From positions 372,001-436,000 of the forward strand of contig NZ_FTNW01000005.1 of the NCBI RefSeq assembly GCF_900156545.1: a stretch of 64,000 nucleotides of DNA, written 5' to 3'. The position numbers were made by a program, and so were the translations under genes. Positions 47,052 through 56,715 of the stretch are shown one piece after another (position 1 is the first letter of the stretch; every line of letters begins with the position of its first letter). Under the pieces are notes generated by a model that saw only the letters and a list, made by a program, of their open reading frames with translations, did no database searches and was not told the origin of the DNA. This DNA is from Aquipseudomonas alcaligenes. Its GTDB lineage: Bacteria > Pseudomonadota > Gammaproteobacteria > Pseudomonadales > Pseudomonadaceae.

Positions 47052-48026
47052 TCAGAACAACCGCAACGGCTCCTCGTCCAGCGCCGCCCGCTGTTCGCGT
47101 AGCGCCAGGATCTGGTCGCCCCAGTAGCGCTCGTTGGCGAACCAGGGAAACGCCAGCGGGAAGGCCGGGTCGTCCCAGCGCCGGGCGATCCAAGCGCTGT
47201 GGTGCATCAGGCGCAGCGCGCGCAGGCCCTCGATCAGCGGTAGCTCGCGGGCCTCGAAGTCGTGGAACTCGTTGTAGCCGTCGACCAGTTCGGACAGCTG
47301 GCCGAGGCGCTCCTGGCGGTCGCCGGCGAGCATCATCCACAGATCCTGCACGGCCGGGCCCATGCGGCAGTCGTCGAGGTCGACGACATGGAAGGCGTCG
47401 TCGCGGTGCAGCAGGTTGCCGGGGTGGCAGTCGCCGTGCAGGCGGATCGGCGTGTAGCGCACGCGGGCGAACAGCTCATCCAGTTGGTTGAGCAGGTCGC
47501 GCGCCACCGATTCGTAGGCCGGCAGCAGGCTGCGCGGCACGAAGCCGCCTGCCAGCAGGGTGTCGAGGGAGGCATGGCCGAAGCCCGCCACCGTGAGTGT
47601 CTCGCGGTGCTCGAACGGGCGGCTGGCGCCCACCGCATGCAGGCGGCCGAGCAGTTGGCCGAGGCTGTACAGCTGGTCCAGGTTGCCCGGCTCCGGAGCG
47701 CGGCCGCCGCGCCGGGGGAACAGGGCAAAGCGGAAGCCGGCGTGTTCGAACAGGCTCTCGCCGTCGCGCTGCAGGGGCGCCACCACGGGCACCTCGCACT
47801 CGGCCAGTTCGTGGCTGAAGGCGTGTTCCTCGCGGATGGCCGCGTCGCTCCAGCGGTCCGGGCGATAGAACTTGGCGATCAGCGGCACGCTGTCCTCGAT
47901 GCCGACCTGGTAGACGCGGTTCTCGTAGCTGTTCAGCGCCAGCACGCGGGCGTCGCTGAGGTAGCCGAGGCTCTCCACGGCATCGAGCACCAGGTCGGGG
48001 GTGAGGGTGGCGAAGGGATGGCTCAT
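47052..48026 (-). CDS. srkA: Stress response kinase SrkA (YihE family)
   Basis: A 324-residue Ser/Thr kinase of the APH/choline-kinase fold. E. coli YihE/SrkA counters MazEF-linked death under stress. The catalytic loop is RLHGDCHPGNLLHRDD, the metal-binding DFG equivalent is VVDLDDCRMGP, and the N-terminal lobe contains LNSYENRVYQVGIED. The start has GGAG six bases upstream. It is convergent with the phosphorelay cassette, with only 36 bp between stops. In PAO1 it lies just after rarD as I remember, so the cassette interrupts that order. Confidence 0.93.
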   Translation of the reverse strand: MSHPFATLTPDLVLDAVESLGYLSDARVLALNSYENRVYQVGIEDSVPLIAKFYRPDRWSDAAIREEHAFSHELAECEVPVVAPLQRDGESLFEHAGFRFALFPRRGGRAPEPGNLDQLYSLGQLLGRLHAVGASRPFEHRETLTVAGFGHASLDTLLAGGFVPRSLLPAYESVARDLLNQLDELFARVRYTPIRLHGDCHPGNLLHRDDAFHVVDLDDCRMGPAVQDLWMMLAGDRQERLGQLSELVDGYNEFHDFEARELPLIEGLRALRLMHHSAWIARRWDDPAFPLAFPWFANERYWGDQILALREQRAALDEEPLRLF

Positions 48027-48060
48027 GGGGTGCTCCAGTCAGGGCGCCCAGTGTAGCCAT

Positions 48061-48795
48061 TCAATCGCCTGGTTTGGGCGTGCGCGCCAGGCAATAGACA
48101 TCGATGCGCCGGGCGCCAGCCCTGAGCAGCAGGCGGGCCAGGGTTTCGGCGGTGGCACCGGTGGTCAGCACATCGTCGACCAGCGCCACATGCAGCCCCT
48201 TTACGGCGGCCCGCTCCGACAGGGCAAAGGCCTGGCGCAGATTGCGCTTGCGCGCGGCGGCGTCCAGCTCCTGCTGGTGCGCGCCTTCCCGCAGGCGCAG
48301 CAGCCAGTCGCTGTGCACCGGTAGCTGCAAGCCGGCGCCCAGCCAGCGGGCGAGCATTTCGCTCTGATTGAAGCCGCGCTGGCGCAGGCGCCTGCGCCCC
48401 AGCGGCACCGCCAGCAGGCAGTCGGGGCGCGGCAGCCCTTCGGCGAAGGCGTGCTGCAGATGATGTGACAGCAGGCCGCCCAGCAGACGTCCCAAAGGCC
48501 ACTGCGCCTGATGCTTGAAGCGGGTGATCAGGCTGTCGACCGGGAAATCGTAGCGCCACGGCACTTCGACCCGGGCGAAGGCCGGCGGTCGTTTGAGGCA
48601 GGCGCCGCAGGTCAGCCCCGTGCCGGGCAGTGGCAGCGCACAGATCGCGCAGTGCCCGCCGAGCCAGGGCAGTTCGGCCTCGCAGGCGCTGCACAGCGGT
48701 TGCGCGGTGTCTGCCGGGTCATTGCACAGCAGACAGATTTGTTTGTTTTTTGTCCAGATGTAAACCTGGTCGTCCGCGAATGGTTGACAGCGCAT
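48061..48795 (-). CDS. comF: ComF family phosphoribosyltransferase-like protein
   Basis: A 244-residue ComF/GntX protein: two CxxC zinc-finger-like pairs at the N-terminus (CLLC, CSAC, then CAIC and CGAC) and a PRTase domain with the PRPP loop VALVDDVLTTGATAE. ComF helps natural transformation in Gram-positives and Haemophilus; in pseudomonads the role is unclear. The start ATG 48795 places codons 2-13 over a BirA-type operator for the divergent bioB, so N-terminal residues (about VYIWTKNKQ) may be constrained by DNA binding. The gene ends 34 bp before the srkA start, so a shared transcript is possible. Confidence 0.9.
   Translation of the reverse strand: MRCQPFADDQVYIWTKNKQICLLCNDPADTAQPLCSACEAELPWLGGHCAICALPLPGTGLTCGACLKRPPAFARVEVPWRYDFPVDSLITRFKHQAQWPLGRLLGGLLSHHLQHAFAEGLPRPDCLLAVPLGRRRLRQRGFNQSEMLARWLGAGLQLPVHSDWLLRLREGAHQQELDAAARKRNLRQAFALSERAAVKGLHVALVDDVLTTGATAETLARLLLRAGARRIDVYCLARTPKPGD
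48758..48790. promoter_or_regulatory. BirA-type biotin operator upstream of bioB
   Basis: ATGTAAACC, a 15-bp spacer, then GGTTGACAG forms an interrupted palindrome close to the E. coli BirA box (TTGTAAACC-N16-GGTTTACAA). The right arm contains TTGACA, a perfect -35 hexamer for bioB, although no good -10 is seen 17 bp on. BirA-biotinyl-AMP bound here should repress bioB. It lies within the first codons of divergent comF, so it may repress that as well. Confidence 0.75.
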
Positions 48796-48854
48796 GGTCC
48801 TTCCCTTGACGATGCCTCAGCCGTGTTGCACAGCCTAGAACAAGGAATCACCCC

Positions 48855-49913
48855 ATGAGCGCCAGCGTCGCCACCGCCACCCGTCACGATTGGTCCCTCG
48901 CCGAGGTCAAGGCGCTGTTCGAGCAGCCGTTCAACGACCTGCTGTTCCAGGCGCAGACCGTGCACCGCATGCACTTCGACCCGAACCGCGTCCAGGTCTC
49001 GACCCTGCTGTCGATCAAGACCGGCGCCTGCCCCGAGGACTGCAAGTACTGCCCGCAGTCTGGTCACTACAACACCGGCCTGGACAAGCAGAAGCTGATG
49101 GAGGTGCAGAAGGTGCTGGAGGCGGCCGCCGAGGCCAAGGCCATCGGCTCCACCCGCTTCTGCATGGGCGCGGCGTGGAAGCACCCGTCGGCCAAGGACA
49201 TGCCCTACGTGCTGAAAATGGTCGAAGGCGTGAAGGCCCTGGGTCTGGAAACCTGCATGACCCTGGGCAAGCTCGACCAGGAACAGACCCGCGCCCTGGC
49301 CGCCGCCGGCCTCGACTACTACAACCACAACCTGGACACCTCGCCGGAGTTCTACGGCAACATCATCACCACCCGCACCTACAGCGAGCGCCTGCAGACC
49401 CTGGCCTACGTGCGCGAGGCGGGGATGAAGATCTGCTCCGGCGGCATCCTCGGCATGGGTGAGTCGCTGGACGACCGCGCCGGCCTGCTGATCCAGCTGG
49501 CCAACCTGCCCGAGCATCCGGAGTCGGTGCCGATCAACATGCTGGTCAAGGTCGAGGGCACGCCGCTGGCCGGCGAGAAGGATGTCGATCCGTTCGACTT
49601 CATCCGCATGCTCGCCGTGGCGCGGATCATGATGCCGAACTCGCACGTGCGCCTGTCCGCCGGCCGTGAGGCGATGAACGAGCAGATGCAGGCCCTGGCC
49701 TTTATGGCCGGCGCCAACTCGATCTTCTATGGCGAGAAGCTGCTGACCACCAGGAACCCGCAGGCCGACAAAGACATGCAGTTGTTCGCGCGTCTCGGCA
49801 TCAAGCCCGAGGAGCGCGAGGAGCACGCCGACGAAGTACATCAGGCCGCTATCGAGCAGGCCCTGGTCGAGCAGCGCGACTCCAAGCTGTTCTACGACGC
49901 CGCGTCGGCGTGA
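48855..49913 (+). CDS. bioB: Biotin synthase
   Basis: BioB is a radical-SAM enzyme that inserts sulfur into dethiobiotin. The 352-residue protein has the radical-SAM cluster motif [11 protein letters not shown], the [2Fe-2S] ligand region, and family blocks [13 protein letters not shown] and [12 protein letters not shown]. The start has AAGGA about nine bases upstream. It is first of the bioB-bioF-bioH-bioC-bioD row, but a 121-bp gap with REP-like palindromes follows before bioF. Confidence 0.98.
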   Translation: MSASVATATRHDWSLAEVKALFEQPFNDLLFQAQTVHRMHFDPNRVQVSTLLSIKTGACPEDCKYCPQSGHYNTGLDKQKLMEVQKVLEAAAEAKAIGSTRFCMGAAWKHPSAKDMPYVLKMVEGVKALGLETCMTLGKLDQEQTRALAAAGLDYYNHNLDTSPEFYGNIITTRTYSERLQTLAYVREAGMKICSGGILGMGESLDDRAGLLIQLANLPEHPESVPINMLVKVEGTPLAGEKDVDPFDFIRMLAVARIMMPNSHVRLSAGREAMNEQMQALAFMAGANSIFYGEKLLTTRNPQADKDMQLFARLGIKPEEREEHADEVHQAAIEQALVEQRDSKLFYDAASA

Positions 49914-49922
49914 CGCAGAACG

Positions 49923-50009
49923 CCCCCTCTCCCATTGATGGGAGAGGGCTGGGGAGAGGGGCGGTTTCAACCCTCTCCCCCGGCCCCTCTCCCGCGAGCG
50001 GGAGAGGGG
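49923..50009. repeat. REP-like palindromes between bioB and bioF
   Basis: Two inverted repeats: CCCTCTCCCA/TGGGAGAGGG at 49925-49948, and CCCCTCTCCCG/CGGGAGAGGGG with a CGAG loop at 49984-50009. Between them lie GGGGAGAGGGG and CCCTCTCCCCC. The second has exactly the same 11-bp arms as the element at 20102-20127, which defines a dispersed family. It may stabilise bioB mRNA or reduce read-through into bioF. Confidence 0.7.
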
Positions 50010-50034
50010 GAGATGAAACCTCATCGAGCCATCC

Positions 50035-51204
50035 ATGCCTTTCGATCTCGCCGCCCGTTTAGCCGAGCGCCACGCCGCCCATCTCTACCGCCAGCGTCCG
50101 CTGCTGGAGAGCTCGCAAGGCCCCGAGGTGGTGGTCGACGGCCGCCCGTTGCTGGCCTTCTGTTCCAACGACTACCTGGGTCTGGCCAACCACCCCGAGG
50201 TGATCGCGGCGCTGCGCGCTGGCGCGGAAAAATGGGGCGTGGGCGGCGGCGCCTCGCACCTGGTGATCGGTCATGGCACGCCGCACCACGAATTGGAGGA
50301 AGCCCTGGCCGCGTTCACCGGGCGGCCTCGCGCGCTGCTGTTCTCCACCGGCTACATGGCCAATCTGGCCGCCGTCACCGCGCTGGTCGGACAGGGCGAT
50401 ACGGTGCTGGAGGACCGTCTCAACCACGCCTCGCTACTGGATGCCGGCCTGCTGTCCGGCGCGCGCTTCTCGCGCTACCTGCATAACGATGCGGTGAGCC
50501 TGAGCAAGCGCCTGGAGCGTGCGCAAGGCAACACCCTGGTGGTGACCGACGGCGTGTTCAGCATGGACGGCGACCTGGCCGACCTGCCGGCGCTGTGCGC
50601 CGAAGCCCGCAGCAAGGGCGCCTGGGTGTTGGTCGATGACGCTCACGGCTTCGGCCCGCTGGGCGCCACCGGCGGCGGCATCGTCGAGCATTTTGGCCTG
50701 GGGATCGAGGACGTGCCGGTGCTGGTCGGCACCCTGGGCAAGGGCTTCGGCACCGCCGGCGCCTTCGTCGCCGGCAGCGAGGAGCTGATCGAGACGCTGA
50801 TCCAGTTCGCCCGCCCCTACATCTACACCACCAGCCAGCCGCCGGCCGTGGCCTGCGCCACGCTGAAGAGCCTGGAGCTGCTGCGCACGGAAGGCTGGCG
50901 CCGCGAGCACCTCAACCGGCTGATTGCCCGCTTCCGCGCCGGTGCCACGGAGATCGGCCTTAACCTGATGGCCAGCCCGACGCCGATCCAGCCGATCCTG
51001 GTCGGCGACAGTGAGCGGGCGCTCAAACTCTCCGCGTTGCTCAAGGATCGCGGCCTGCTGGTCGGCGCCATCCGCCCGCCGACCGTGCCAGCTGGCAGCG
51101 CACGCCTGCGCGTGACCTTGTCCGCCGCCCACAGCGAGGCGCAGCTGGAACGGCTGCTGGCTGCGCTGGCCGAGTGCTGGCCATTGGTGAACCAGGATGC
51201 GTGA
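50035..51204 (+). CDS. bioF: 8-amino-7-oxononanoate synthase
   Basis: BioF condenses pimeloyl-ACP with alanine, a PLP-dependent alpha-oxoamine synthase reaction. The 389-residue protein contains [15 protein letters not shown] near the N-terminus, the PLP-ring contacts [11 protein letters not shown], and the Schiff-base lysine in [13 protein letters not shown]. bioH starts inside its last codons (8-bp overlap), so bioF-bioH-bioC form a coupled set. Confidence 0.97.
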   Translation: MPFDLAARLAERHAAHLYRQRPLLESSQGPEVVVDGRPLLAFCSNDYLGLANHPEVIAALRAGAEKWGVGGGASHLVIGHGTPHHELEEALAAFTGRPRALLFSTGYMANLAAVTALVGQGDTVLEDRLNHASLLDAGLLSGARFSRYLHNDAVSLSKRLERAQGNTLVVTDGVFSMDGDLADLPALCAEARSKGAWVLVDDAHGFGPLGATGGGIVEHFGLGIEDVPVLVGTLGKGFGTAGAFVAGSEELIETLIQFARPYIYTTSQPPAVACATLKSLELLRTEGWRREHLNRLIARFRAGATEIGLNLMASPTPIQPILVGDSERALKLSALLKDRGLLVGAIRPPTVPAGSARLRVTLSAAHSEAQLERLLAALAECWPLVNQDA

Positions 51205-51928
51205 TCAGCTGATCCTGCTACCGGGCTGGGGCCTGGGTAGCCTGCCGCTGGAAGTGCTGGCCGAGGCCCTGCGCGGGCTCGACCCGGCACTCAGGGTGGA
51301 TATCGAGCCGCTGCCCGAGCTGAGTTCTGGCGAGCCGCGCGACTGGTTGTTGGAGCTGGACGAGCGCCTGCCGCCACATGCCTGGCTGGGCGGCTGGTCG
51401 CTCGGCGGCATGCTCGCCAGCGAGCTGGCGGCCCTGCGCGGCGAGCGCTGCCGCGGCCTGCTGACCCTGGCCAGCAACCCCTGTTTCGTCGCCGGGGCTG
51501 ACTGGCCATATGGCATGGACGAGGCCACCTTCGACGCCTTCGTCGCCGGCTGCCGTGACCATCCGGCGGCCACGCTAAAGCGCTTCAGCCTGCTCTGCAC
51601 CCAGGGTTCGAGCGAGGCGCGCGGCCTGGCGCGTCAGCTGCAGGCCGCGGCGCCGCACCTGGCCCCCGAGGTGCTGCTGGCCGGCCTGGAAGTGCTGGGC
51701 AACTTCGACGGGCGCAGCGCCCTGCAGCGCTTCGCCGGGCCACAGCTGCACCTGCTGGCCGGTGCCGATGCACTGGTGCCGGCCGAGGTGGCCGGCGAGC
51801 TGCTGGCACTGCAGCCGGATATCGAGGTGGGGCTGATCGAGGAAGTCAGCCACGCCTTCCCGCTGGAGCGCCCGCACGAGGTGGCCGCCGCCATTCATGC
51901 CTTTATCACCGAGGCCGGCGATGTCTGA
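51197..51928 (+). CDS. bioH: Pimeloyl-ACP methyl ester carboxylesterase BioH
   Basis: BioH removes the methyl group added by BioC, releasing pimeloyl-ACP for BioF. The 243-residue alpha/beta hydrolase has the nucleophile elbow GGWSLGGML and a C-terminal catalytic His in [11 protein letters not shown]. Unlike in E. coli, where bioH stands apart, it lies inside the bio operon, overlapping bioF by 8 bp and bioC by 8 bp. Confidence 0.94.
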   Translation: MRDQLILLPGWGLGSLPLEVLAEALRGLDPALRVDIEPLPELSSGEPRDWLLELDERLPPHAWLGGWSLGGMLASELAALRGERCRGLLTLASNPCFVAGADWPYGMDEATFDAFVAGCRDHPAATLKRFSLLCTQGSSEARGLARQLQAAAPHLAPEVLLAGLEVLGNFDGRSALQRFAGPQLHLLAGADALVPAEVAGELLALQPDIEVGLIEEVSHAFPLERPHEVAAAIHAFITEAGDV

Positions 51929-52709
51929 CGCTGCACTGCCGGACAAGCGCCGGGTGGCCGAATCCTTTTCCCGGGCGGCGGCGAGTTACGACAGCGTTGC
52001 CGAATTGCAGCGCGCGGTCGGCGGTGAACTGCTGCAGCGCCTGCCGCCATTGCTGCCGGCGCGCTGGCTGGACCTGGGCAGTGGTACCGGGCATTTCACC
52101 CGGCGCCTGGCCGAGCGTTACCCACAGGCCGAAGGCGTGGCTCTGGACCTGGCCGAGGGCATGCTGCGTCACGCCAGGCCGCAGGGTGGGGCGGGGCATT
52201 TCATCGTGGGCGATGCCGAGCGTCTGCCGCTGCGTGATGGCAGCCTCGACCTGATGTTCTCCAGCCTGGCCGTGCAATGGTGTGGCGACTTCGCCGCCGT
52301 GCTCGGTGAAGCGCGCCGCGTGCTGCGGCCTGGTGGCGTGCTGGCGTTCAGCAGCCTGTGCGTCGGTACCCTGCAGGAGCTGCGCGACAGTTGGCAGGCG
52401 GTGGATGGGTTCGTCCACGTCAATCGCTTCCGCCGCTTCGAGGGCTACCAGGCACTGTGTGCCGCCAGTGGGCTGCAGGTGCTGGCGCTGGAGCGCCAGG
52501 CCCGGGTGCTGCATTTCCCCGACCTGCGCGCGCTGACCCATGAGCTCAAGGCCCTGGGCGCGCACAACCTCAATCCGGGGCGTCCCGACGGCCTTACCGG
52601 GCGTGCACGCATTCGCGCCCTGGTCGAGGCCTACGAGCATTTTCGCCAGCCCGCTGGGCTGCCGGCCACCTACCAAGTGGTTTACGGCGTGCTGCGGCGG
52701 CCCGACTAA
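51921..52709 (+). CDS. bioC: Malonyl-ACP O-methyltransferase BioC
   Basis: BioC methylates malonyl-ACP so that fatty-acid enzymes can build the pimelate chain. The 262-residue SAM-dependent methyltransferase begins [15 protein letters not shown], with SAM motif [15 protein letters not shown] and later [15 protein letters not shown] and SSLAVQWC. The start [11 protein letters not shown] was chosen; the open frame extends eight codons upstream into bioH. bioD follows 36 bp later. Confidence 0.95.
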   Translation: MSDAALPDKRRVAESFSRAAASYDSVAELQRAVGGELLQRLPPLLPARWLDLGSGTGHFTRRLAERYPQAEGVALDLAEGMLRHARPQGGAGHFIVGDAERLPLRDGSLDLMFSSLAVQWCGDFAAVLGEARRVLRPGGVLAFSSLCVGTLQELRDSWQAVDGFVHVNRFRRFEGYQALCAASGLQVLALERQARVLHFPDLRALTHELKALGAHNLNPGRPDGLTGRARIRALVEAYEHFRQPAGLPATYQVVYGVLRRPD

Positions 52710-52745
52710 GGGCCACGTGCCCCACGACTTCGAGGAATAACAGTC

Positions 52746-53423
52746 ATGGCCCAAGCCTTCTTCGTCACGGGCACCGACACCGAGATCGGCAAGACCACCA
52801 TCGCCGCGGGCCTGCTGCACGCCGCCCGCTTGGCAGGGTTGAGCACGGCGGCGGCCAAGCCGGTGGCTTCCGGCTGCGAGCAGACGGCACAGGGCCTGCG
52901 TAACGACGATGCCCTGGCCCTGCTCGGGCAGTGCTCGCTGGCACTGGACTATGCCGAGGTCAATCCCTTCGCCTTCGCGCCCGCCATCGCGCCGCATCTG
53001 GCCGCGCGCGAGGCGGCTGTCGAGCTGAACGTGGCGCGCTTGCGCCCGGCGGTGCAGCAGGTGCTGGCGCGTGGCGCCGATTTCACCCTGGTCGAGGGCG
53101 CTGGTGGCTGGCGCGTGCCGCTGGCCGGGCGCGAGACCCTGGCCGACCTGGCCGTGGCGTTGGAGTTGCCGGTGATCCTGGTGGTCGGTGTGCGCCTGGG
53201 CTGCATCAATCACGCGGTGTTGACCGCCGAGGCCATCGCGCACGACGGCCTGCATCTTGCGGGCTGGGTGGCCAATATTGTCGATCCACAGACCTCGCGC
53301 CTGGAGGAGAACCTGGCGACCCTGGCCGAGCGCCTGCCTGCGCCCTGTCTCGGGCTCGTGCCTCGTCTGGCCTTGGCGACACCCGCGGCGGTGGCGGCGC
53401 ACCTGAGTTTGTCGGCGTTATAA
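52746..53423 (+). CDS. bioD: ATP-dependent dethiobiotin synthetase
   Basis: BioD closes the ureido ring of dethiobiotin using CO2 and ATP. The 225-residue protein has the P-loop GTDTEIGKTTIAAG, the DAPA-binding KPVASGCE, and the GAGGWRVPL motif. The start has GAGG upstream (CGAGGAATAACAGTC). It is the last biotin gene. No clear terminator follows within the 95 bp before the next gene. Confidence 0.97.
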   Translation: MAQAFFVTGTDTEIGKTTIAAGLLHAARLAGLSTAAAKPVASGCEQTAQGLRNDDALALLGQCSLALDYAEVNPFAFAPAIAPHLAAREAAVELNVARLRPAVQQVLARGADFTLVEGAGGWRVPLAGRETLADLAVALELPVILVVGVRLGCINHAVLTAEAIAHDGLHLAGWVANIVDPQTSRLEENLATLAERLPAPCLGLVPRLALATPAAVAAHLSLSAL

Positions 53424-53518
53424 GCCGCTGATCGGCCATCGCGCTTTGCTTGTACGTTTTTTGAGCATTTTCTGCTTCAATTGCAGGCATGAGTCTGTCC
53501 CGTGAGGGAGTCGCAAGC

Positions 53519-53815
53519 ATGGAAATCTCTGGTAACGCTTTCAGTTCGGGTCTCAGCGGCATTCAGGCCGGGCAGCGCCGTGTTGAGCAGGCAGCCAGTG
53601 AGATCGCCGGTAATACCTTGCCGACGCAGGCACCGGCCGAGGCGCCCCCGGCCCAGCAGGTCGAACCGAGCCCGCAGAGCCAGGCCAACACCCAGGCCGA
53701 CATGGCCGAGAGCCTGGTCGGCCTGATGCAGGGGCGTAACGAAGTGCAGGCCAGCGCGCGGGTGGTGGAAACCGCCGACGAAGTGCTGGGCACGCTGATC
53801 GACACCCGCGCCTGA
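53519..53815 (+). CDS. Small protein resembling the C-terminus of flagellar rod/hook proteins
   Basis: A 98-residue protein without signal peptide. Its ends resemble FlgC/FlgG-type axial proteins: an N-terminal NAFSSGLSGIQAGQRRVEQAASEIAGNT (rod-like amphipathic helix) and a C-terminal ESLVGLMQGRNEVQASARVVETADEVLGTLIDT. The middle is a Pro/Ala/Gln linker, so the body of a rod protein is missing. No flagellar genes are near. The start ATG 53519 has GGGAG eight bases upstream; the ATG at 53489 has poor spacing. Function is unknown; it is conserved after bioD in pseudomonads as I recall. Confidence 0.75.
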   Translation: MEISGNAFSSGLSGIQAGQRRVEQAASEIAGNTLPTQAPAEAPPAQQVEPSPQSQANTQADMAESLVGLMQGRNEVQASARVVETADEVLGTLIDTRA

Positions 53816-53871
53816 CCGGAGCGTCAGCGCCGCAGTAAATAGAGGGCTCGCCCCGCGGCGAGGAGGGTCTG

Positions 53872-54630
53872 ATGCAGATCGGCAGCGCTACGCTCTATGT
53901 CGCGCCTCTGCCGTTGTCCCAGGCGGCTCGCCCCGTTTCGTCCAGTCTTTCCCAGCCTGCTCCCAGCGAAGAGTCGCTGCCCTCCGGCCAGTCAGTCACC
54001 TCTACCGACGACACGGCCCTGCGCGACGAGGCGGCCAGCCCAGTACGCGGCGAGGCGGAAGAGGAAAAGGCATCCCCCCGCGAAGCCCAGCAGCAACGCC
54101 AGGAGCAGCTGGAGATTGCCGAGCTGGCCAGTCGTGATCGCGAGGTGCGGGCTCACGAGCAGGCCCATGCGGCGGTCGGCGGCGCCTATGCCGGAGCCCC
54201 CACCTACACCTTCACACGCGGCCCGGATGGCAAGCGCTACGCCATTGGTGGCGAAGTCAGCATCGACAGCAGCCCTATTCCCAATGATCCCGAGGCGACC
54301 CTGCGCAAGATGGAGCTGGTGCAGCGCGCCGCCCTGGCGCCCGCCGAGCCCTCCGCCCAGGACCGCCGCGTCGCCGCCCAGGCCGCCGCCCAGGCGACCC
54401 AGGCGCGCGCCGAGCTGGCGCAGTTGCGCCGTGAAGAGGCGGCCAGTGCCGCCGAGGAGCGTGCCGCGCTGCGCGAGGAGCGCCTCGCCGCGGAGGAGGA
54501 GCGCAAGGCTCGCGAGGAAGAGACGGCAGATCAGGAGCGGCAACCCAGCGCGCCACCGCCTAGACTGGATTTGTACCTGCGTCTGGCCCAGCTGCAGGCC
54601 CCCGTGCCAACGGTCGATCTGCTGGCCTGA
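53872..54630 (+). CDS. SprA-related putative metalloprotease (CJM1_0395-like family)
   Basis: A 252-residue protein. A Ser/Pro/Glu-rich N-terminal third precedes the conserved core (about 82-150: [21 protein letters not shown], then [22 protein letters not shown]). The core holds HEQAH, an HExxH zinc-protease signature. The C-terminal third is a charged Ala/Glu/Arg coiled-coil. There is no classical signal peptide. It lies 57 bp after the small flagellar-like gene and may share its transcript. Activity is inferred from the motif only. Confidence 0.78.
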   Translation: MQIGSATLYVAPLPLSQAARPVSSSLSQPAPSEESLPSGQSVTSTDDTALRDEAASPVRGEAEEEKASPREAQQQRQEQLEIAELASRDREVRAHEQAHAAVGGAYAGAPTYTFTRGPDGKRYAIGGEVSIDSSPIPNDPEATLRKMELVQRAALAPAEPSAQDRRVAAQAAAQATQARAELAQLRREEAASAAEERAALREERLAAEEERKAREEETADQERQPSAPPPRLDLYLRLAQLQAPVPTVDLLA

Positions 54631-54648
54631 GCGACTCCTGGCGGGTGC

Positions 54649-54677
54649 TTGACAAGGGTAGGGCGTAAACGTATGTT
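54649..54677 (+). promoter_or_regulatory. Sigma70-type promoter for the first acyl-CoA dehydrogenase
   Basis: TTGACA (54649-54654) and TATGTT (54672-54677) are separated by exactly 17 bp. They lie 19 bp after the upstream gene's stop and 121 bp before the dehydrogenase ATG. A PsrA-like box begins two bases after the -10. Confidence 0.7.
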
Positions 54678-54678
54678 T

Positions 54679-54692
54679 CAAACGCCTGTTTG
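54679..54692. promoter_or_regulatory. PsrA-type operator overlapping the dehydrogenase promoter
   Basis: CAAACGCCTGTTTG is a full match to the PsrA consensus (G/C)AAAC-N2-4-GTTT(G/C). It sits where RNA polymerase would melt the DNA, so PsrA should repress the gene until long-chain acyl-CoA or fatty acid releases it. This fits a fatty-acid degradation gene. Binding has not been tested here. Confidence 0.78.
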
Positions 54693-54798
54693 ATTGCTGG
54701 GCCGGTTCGTGCCTGCCGGGCGTCGGGAGTCATCCCGCACATGACCGATTCGCTCGGTCACCCTAACACTAAGGAATCCACCGTAGAGGTTTACCGCT

Positions 54799-56604
54799 AT
54801 GCCTGAGTACAAGGCCCCCTTGCGTGATATCCGCTTCGTTCGCGACGAACTGCTCGGCTACGAAGCGCACTATCAGAGCCTGCCGGCTTGCCAAGATGCT
54901 ACCCCGGACATGGTCAACGCCATCCTCGAAGAAGGCGCCAAGTTCTGCGAGCAGGTAATCGCTCCGCTGAATCGTGTGGGTGACATCGAGGGCTGCACCT
55001 GGACTCCGGAAGGCGTGAAGACCCCGACCGGCTTCAAGGAAGCCTACCAGCAGTTCGTCGAAGGCGGCTGGCCGAGCCTGGCCCATGACGTCGAGCACGG
55101 CGGTCAAGGCCTGCCGGAATCCCTGGGTCTGGCCATCAGCGAAATGGTTGGCGAAGCCAACTGGTCCTGGGGCATGTACCCGGGCCTGTCGCACGGCGCC
55201 ATGAACACCATCTCCGAGCACGGTACCGACGAGCAGAAGCACGTCTACCTGACCAAGCTGGTTTCCGGCGAGTGGACCGGCACCATGTGCCTGACCGAGC
55301 CGCACTGCGGTACCGACCTGGGCATGCTGCGCACCAAGGCCGAGCCCCAGGCCGACGGTTCCTACAAGGTTTCCGGCACCAAGATCTTCATCTCCGCCGG
55401 TGAGCACGACATGTCGGGCAACATCGTCCACATCGTGCTGGCCCGCCTGCCCGACGCCCCACAGGGCACCAAGGGTATCTCCCTGTTCATCGTGCCGAAG
55501 TTCCTGCCGAACGCCGATGGTTCCGCCGGTCAGCGCAACAGCGTTTCCTGCGGCTCGATCGAGCACAAGATGGGCATCCACGGCAACGCCACCTGCGTGA
55601 TGAACTTCGACGGTGCCACTGGCTACCTGATCGGCCCGGCCAACAAAGGCCTGAACTGCATGTTCACCTTCATGAACACTGCTCGTCTGGGTACCGCCCT
55701 GCAGGGTCTGGCCCACGCCGAAATCGGCTTCCAGGGCGGCCTGAAGTACGCTCGCGAGCGTCTGCAGATGCGTTCCCTGACCGGCCCGAAAGCGCCGGAC
55801 AAAGCGGCCGACCCGATCATCGTCCACCCGGACGTGCGTCGCATGCTGCTGACCATGAAGGCTTTCGCCGAAGGCAACCGCGCCATGGTCTACTTCGCTG
55901 CCAAGCAGGTTGACCTGGTCAAGTACAGCCAGGACGAAGAAGAGAAGAAGGCCGCCGACGAGCTGCTGGCTTTCCTGACTCCGATTGCCAAGGCCTTCAT
56001 GACCGAAGTCGGCTTCGAAGCGTCCTCCCACGGCATGCAGATCTATGGCGGCCACGGCTTCATCGCCGAGTGGGGCATGGAGCAGAACATGCGCGACTGC
56101 CGTATCTCGATGATGTACGAAGGCACCACCGGCGTTCAGGCCCTCGACCTGCTGGGTCGTAAGGTTCTGATGACCCAGGGTGGCGCGCTGAAGAACTTCA
56201 CCAAGATCGTGCACAAGTTCTGCCAGGCCAACGAAGGCAATGAAGCCATCAAGGGCCTCGTTGCTCCGCTGGCTCAGCTGAACAAGGAGTGGGGCGACAT
56301 CACCATGAAGATCGGCATGGCTGCGATGAAAGATCGCGAAGAAGTCGGTGCCGCTTCCGTGGACTACCTGATGTACTCCGGCTACGCCTGCCTGGCCTAC
56401 TTCTGGGCCGACATGGCGCGTCTGGCCGCCGAGAAGCTGGCAGCCGGTACCGACGACGAAGCTTTCTACAAGGCCAAGCTGCAGACCGCGCGCTTCTACT
56501 TCCAGCGCATCCTGCCGCGTACCCGTGCCCACGTCGAAGCCATGCTGTCCGGCGCCAACAACCTGATGGAAATGGACGAAGAGCACTTCGCTCTGGGCTA
56601 CTAA
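54799..56604 (+). CDS. Acyl-CoA dehydrogenase (FadE-type, first paralogue)
   Basis: A 601-residue flavoprotein for the first step of beta-oxidation. It has a short acyl-CoA dehydrogenase N-extension ([21 protein letters not shown]), the FAD motif [14 protein letters not shown], the [13 protein letters not shown] core and the C-terminal helical domain ([21 protein letters not shown], then [18 protein letters not shown]). A trailing domain of about 130 residues is typical of the roughly 600-residue subfamily. It is a close paralogue of the protein at 58178. Its promoter carries a PsrA-type box. PAO1 has two such genes at this place. Confidence 0.94.
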   Translation: MPEYKAPLRDIRFVRDELLGYEAHYQSLPACQDATPDMVNAILEEGAKFCEQVIAPLNRVGDIEGCTWTPEGVKTPTGFKEAYQQFVEGGWPSLAHDVEHGGQGLPESLGLAISEMVGEANWSWGMYPGLSHGAMNTISEHGTDEQKHVYLTKLVSGEWTGTMCLTEPHCGTDLGMLRTKAEPQADGSYKVSGTKIFISAGEHDMSGNIVHIVLARLPDAPQGTKGISLFIVPKFLPNADGSAGQRNSVSCGSIEHKMGIHGNATCVMNFDGATGYLIGPANKGLNCMFTFMNTARLGTALQGLAHAEIGFQGGLKYARERLQMRSLTGPKAPDKAADPIIVHPDVRRMLLTMKAFAEGNRAMVYFAAKQVDLVKYSQDEEEKKAADELLAFLTPIAKAFMTEVGFEASSHGMQIYGGHGFIAEWGMEQNMRDCRISMMYEGTTGVQALDLLGRKVLMTQGGALKNFTKIVHKFCQANEGNEAIKGLVAPLAQLNKEWGDITMKIGMAAMKDREEVGAASVDYLMYSGYACLAYFWADMARLAAEKLAAGTDDEAFYKAKLQTARFYFQRILPRTRAHVEAMLSGANNLMEMDEEHFALGY

Positions 56605-56626
56605 GTCCGCTCCGACCTCAGGTCAG

Positions 56627-56657
56627 AAAACCGCAGCCTTCGGGCTGCGGTTTTTTT
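56627..56657 (+). terminator. Intrinsic terminator after the first acyl-CoA dehydrogenase
   Basis: AAAACCGCAGCC, a TTCG tetraloop, GGCTGCGG and seven T form a strong terminator 22 bp after the stop. The flanking A-run would also let it work on the other strand. Confidence 0.93.
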
Positions 56658-56715
56658 ATGGGCCGAGGAAAATGCACGACGGAATGCGAAGGATTTCCGC
56701 TGCCCTTTGCGTGCG

